Assembly: GCA_958295665.1 (NCBI GenBank)
Contig: OY282559.1
Span: 258,050,245-258,114,244 of the forward strand
DNA: 64,000 nucleotides
Direction: 5' to 3'
Origin: Tipula vernalis
Lineage: Eukaryota > Arthropoda > Insecta > Diptera > Tipulidae
Both the position numbers and the translations under genes were made by a program. Below, piece after piece: positions 61,968-64,000 of this stretch (position 1 is its first letter; every line of letters starts with the position of its first letter). Below the pieces are notes generated by a model. It was not told the origin of the DNA, did no database searches, and saw only the letters and a program-made list of their open reading frames with translations.

Positions 61968-64000
61968 CTCACCTTGAAAGAGTAAATGAAGTATTGAACA
62001 GGTTAAATCATTACAATATGAGAATAAACTTGGATAAATGCGAATTTTTCAAGGATAACATTCAATACTGTGGATACATGGTTGATAAATTCGGAATCCA
62101 CAAAATGAAAGAGAAAATCGATGCCATCCAAAAGTTGGCCATTCCACAGAATAAGGATCAAATACGTGCTTATGTGGGATTGGTAAATCATTATGGGAGA
62201 TTCTTTAAAGATTTAAGTACAGTGTTGTACCCTATTAATAATTTGATGAAAAATGACGTTAAATTCTTTTGGAATAAAGATTGTCAAAAGTCGTTTCAAT
62301 TAGTTAAATCAGAGATGCAAAGTGGACATTTTTTGGTGCATTATGACCCAAATTTGACATTACTGCTAGCAACTGATGCCTCTCCTTATGGGGTGGGTGC
62401 GGTTTTAAGTCATCGATTTCCGGATGGTTCGGAAAAGCCAATTCAGTATGCCTCACAAACGTTGAATGCTACTCAACAGAGGTACCCTCACATTGATAAG
62501 GAAGCTTATGCTATTGTTTACGGGATTCGAAAGTTTATTCAATACGTCTACGGACGGAAGTTTATATTAATTACAGATAATAAACCAATTACACAAATAT
62601 TCGCTCCCAATAAAGGATTACCAACATTAAGTGCTACGCGTATGCAACATTACGCAATTTTCTTACAATCGTTTGATTACGAGATCCGTTATCGGGATAC
62701 AAAAAAACAGGCGAATGTTGATGCATTGTCTAGACTTCCAACTACAGACGCTACAAATCAACCGGATGAAATCGATATAATTGAACTAAACATGATAGAA
62801 ACTTTACCGGTGGCTGTCGAAGAATTAGGCAAATATACATATTCGGATAAGAGTATCCATAAATTGATTGAAGGTCTTAAAAATGGTCGTGAATTGGATA
62901 GTCGCGATAGATTTGGGATTAATCAATCAGAATTTACACTTCAAAAAGAGTGCTTGCTACGAGGTATTGGAGTTTACATAACAAACGAATTGCGGAAAAG
63001 GGTTTTGGATGAATTACATTCCACACATTTTGGAATAGTTAGGATGAATAGCATGACGAGAGGGTATTGCTGGTGGCCCAATATCGATAAGGATATAGAG
63101 TGCATTGTTCGAAATTGCCCGGATTGTAGTGTCATACAATCCAACCCTCCAAAAACTGTACCATATTGCTGGAATCCGACCGACACACCATTTGAGCGAG
63201 TTCATTGTAACTTTACAGGTCTTTTTAAAGGAAAATATTTTTTAATTTTGGTCGACGCATATTCAAAATGGCCTGAAATTCGATTAATAAAGAATATCAC
63301 TACCGAAATTACTATCAAGAACCTTCGGGAAATTTTTAGTACATTTGGTATACCATCGGTTTTTGTTACCGATCACGGTACTCAATTTACTTCACAAGAA
63401 TTCCAACATTTCTTAAAAATGAATGGAATTAAGCATAGAATTGGAGCACCATACCATCCATCTACAAATGGACAGGCAGAGAGGTATGTCCAGACCATTA
63501 AAGCGAAATTAAAGTCGTTAAATTGCGAGACCGACAAAGAGTTTCATACAGCCCTATGCAATATACTGTTAACTTACCGTAAAACGATACATCCTGCTAC
63601 GGGAAAAACACCATCTATGCTAGTTTTTAAGAGACAAATACGATCTAGAATCGATCTCATGATACCTTCAAATTCAAAACAAGGGGAAGAGATACTCCAT
63701 AAATTTAGGAAATTTAATATCGGGGATCGAGTTATTGTAAGGGAATACATCTCTAACACTATTAAGTGGAAATTCGGAAATATTATTGAAAGATTAGGTA
63801 GTTTACATTACATCATATATCTTGATGATGGTAGGAAGTGGAAAAGACATATTGATCAAATGCGATTGATTGGACCAAATGCAGGTTCGGAGGATCAAAA
63901 TGGTTTTTCAAATGGTTTAAAGGAGGCTGATAATATCGTTAGTCTTCCAAAAATTCGGTGTTTGAGGATACTGAACCAGGTGATATGTCGTTACCCGTTA
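61968..64000 (+). CDS. pol: G4 pol, open to the window end: RT thumb, RNase H, integrase
   Basis: The frame is open for 677 codons from 61968 to 64000 and has no start codon of its own; it is the continuation of pol after a frame break near 61965. In order: RINLDKCEFFKDNIQYCGYM (62027-62086), AIPQNKDQIRAYVGLVNHYG, RNase H with LLLATDASPYGVGAVLSHRF (62365-62424), YPHIDKEAYAIVYGIRKF and LITDNKPITQ (62569-62598). Then NVDALSRLP, the integrase zinc finger HSTHFGIVRMNSMTRGYCWW to CPDCSVIQ (63019-63144), and core motifs VHCNFTGLFKGKYFLILVDA, FVTDHGTQF and NGQAERYVQTIKAK. The position of the first core Asp reads Asn (CNFTG), which would cripple integration. It has no stop before the window edge. Confidence 0.85.

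Larger units (their letters stand above)
59607..64000 (+). mobile_element. Ty3/Gypsy element G4, plus strand, running off the window
   Basis: A probable 5' LTR (about 59607-59889) ends before GTGGCGACGAGGATTAAAAG, a likely primer site starting TGGCGACGAGG at 59890. Gag follows at about 60050-60792, pol at about 60750-64000. The 3' LTR lies outside, so LTR bounds and age cannot be tested here. Frame breaks are concentrated before 61970; beyond it pol is open to the window end. Confidence 0.8.

Noticed and set aside
1..64000. tRNA, rRNA or snRNA genes
   Set aside because: None was recognisable by eye; the only tRNA-like words are retroelement primer sites.

Overview
This window looks like part of an insect genome: AT-rich, with no compact prokaryote-like gene order and a mixture of transposon families typical of insects (BEL/Pao, Ty1/Copia, several Ty3/Gypsy, an env-bearing errantivirus, Tc1-like, piggyBac, hAT, Helitron and non-LTR LINEs). 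I cannot name the species. The only host gene I can support is the 3' end of a dopamine D2-like receptor on the + strand. A short exon at 146-246 ends in transmembrane helix 6, and the last exon at 18236-18456 carries the rest of TM6, TM7 and the C-terminal tail. They are separated by an 18 kb intron full of transposon relics and followed by a very AT-rich stretch that is probably 3' UTR and flank.

Layout. 247-18235 (intron): unrecognised sequence; a decayed Copia element on the minus strand (about 2030-10250) interrupted by a complete but dead BEL/Pao element (2328-8622, TSD CCGTA) and by a strange foldback-like cluster of a 16-bp degenerate repeat (8786-9305); a hAT relic (about 10253-11135); Helitron helicase relics (about 11140-12600); a MITE (13367-13742); two LINE relics. 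18457-21297: AT-rich and otherwise empty. 21298-32965: a Tc1-like transposon with long terminal inverted repeats and an intron-containing transposase, split by a CR1/Jockey-like LINE, which is itself split by an errantivirus with 425-bp LTRs (22450-27737). 33157-52966: a minus-strand Gypsy element (here G1) that received a foldback MITE (36265-36488), a piggyBac (about 36894-47330) that was itself hit by a young, apparently intact Gypsy element (G3, 38062-46032, TSD GATT), and another young Gypsy element (G2, 47998-52936, TSD GATAT) inside G1's own LTR. 53199-55016: two head-to-tail copies of a 549-bp MITE, then a 706-bp TIR element. 55931-56089: a long, nearly perfect hairpin. 56490-58760: a decayed Gypsy relic (G5). 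About 59607-64000: a related Gypsy element (G4) running off the window edge with a 677-codon open pol frame.

How the parts relate. Most 'genes' here are transposon proteins. G3 has intact gag and pol, LTRs that differ at only two positions I could find, and a textbook -1 frameshift signal (GGGAAAC, 6-nt spacer, 9-bp stem, possible pseudoknot) inside the gag/pol overlap. It is the best candidate for a currently mobile element. G2 has LTRs I read as identical, yet carries an altered reverse-transcriptase catalytic motif and a reading-frame break, which suggests either very recent decay or movement using another element's enzymes. The errantivirus keeps an open env but has lost most of gag and the reverse transcriptase. 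I found no dedicated host system that is new. The unusual signals are the frameshift site, the hairpin, the foldback repeat cluster and the depth of nesting.
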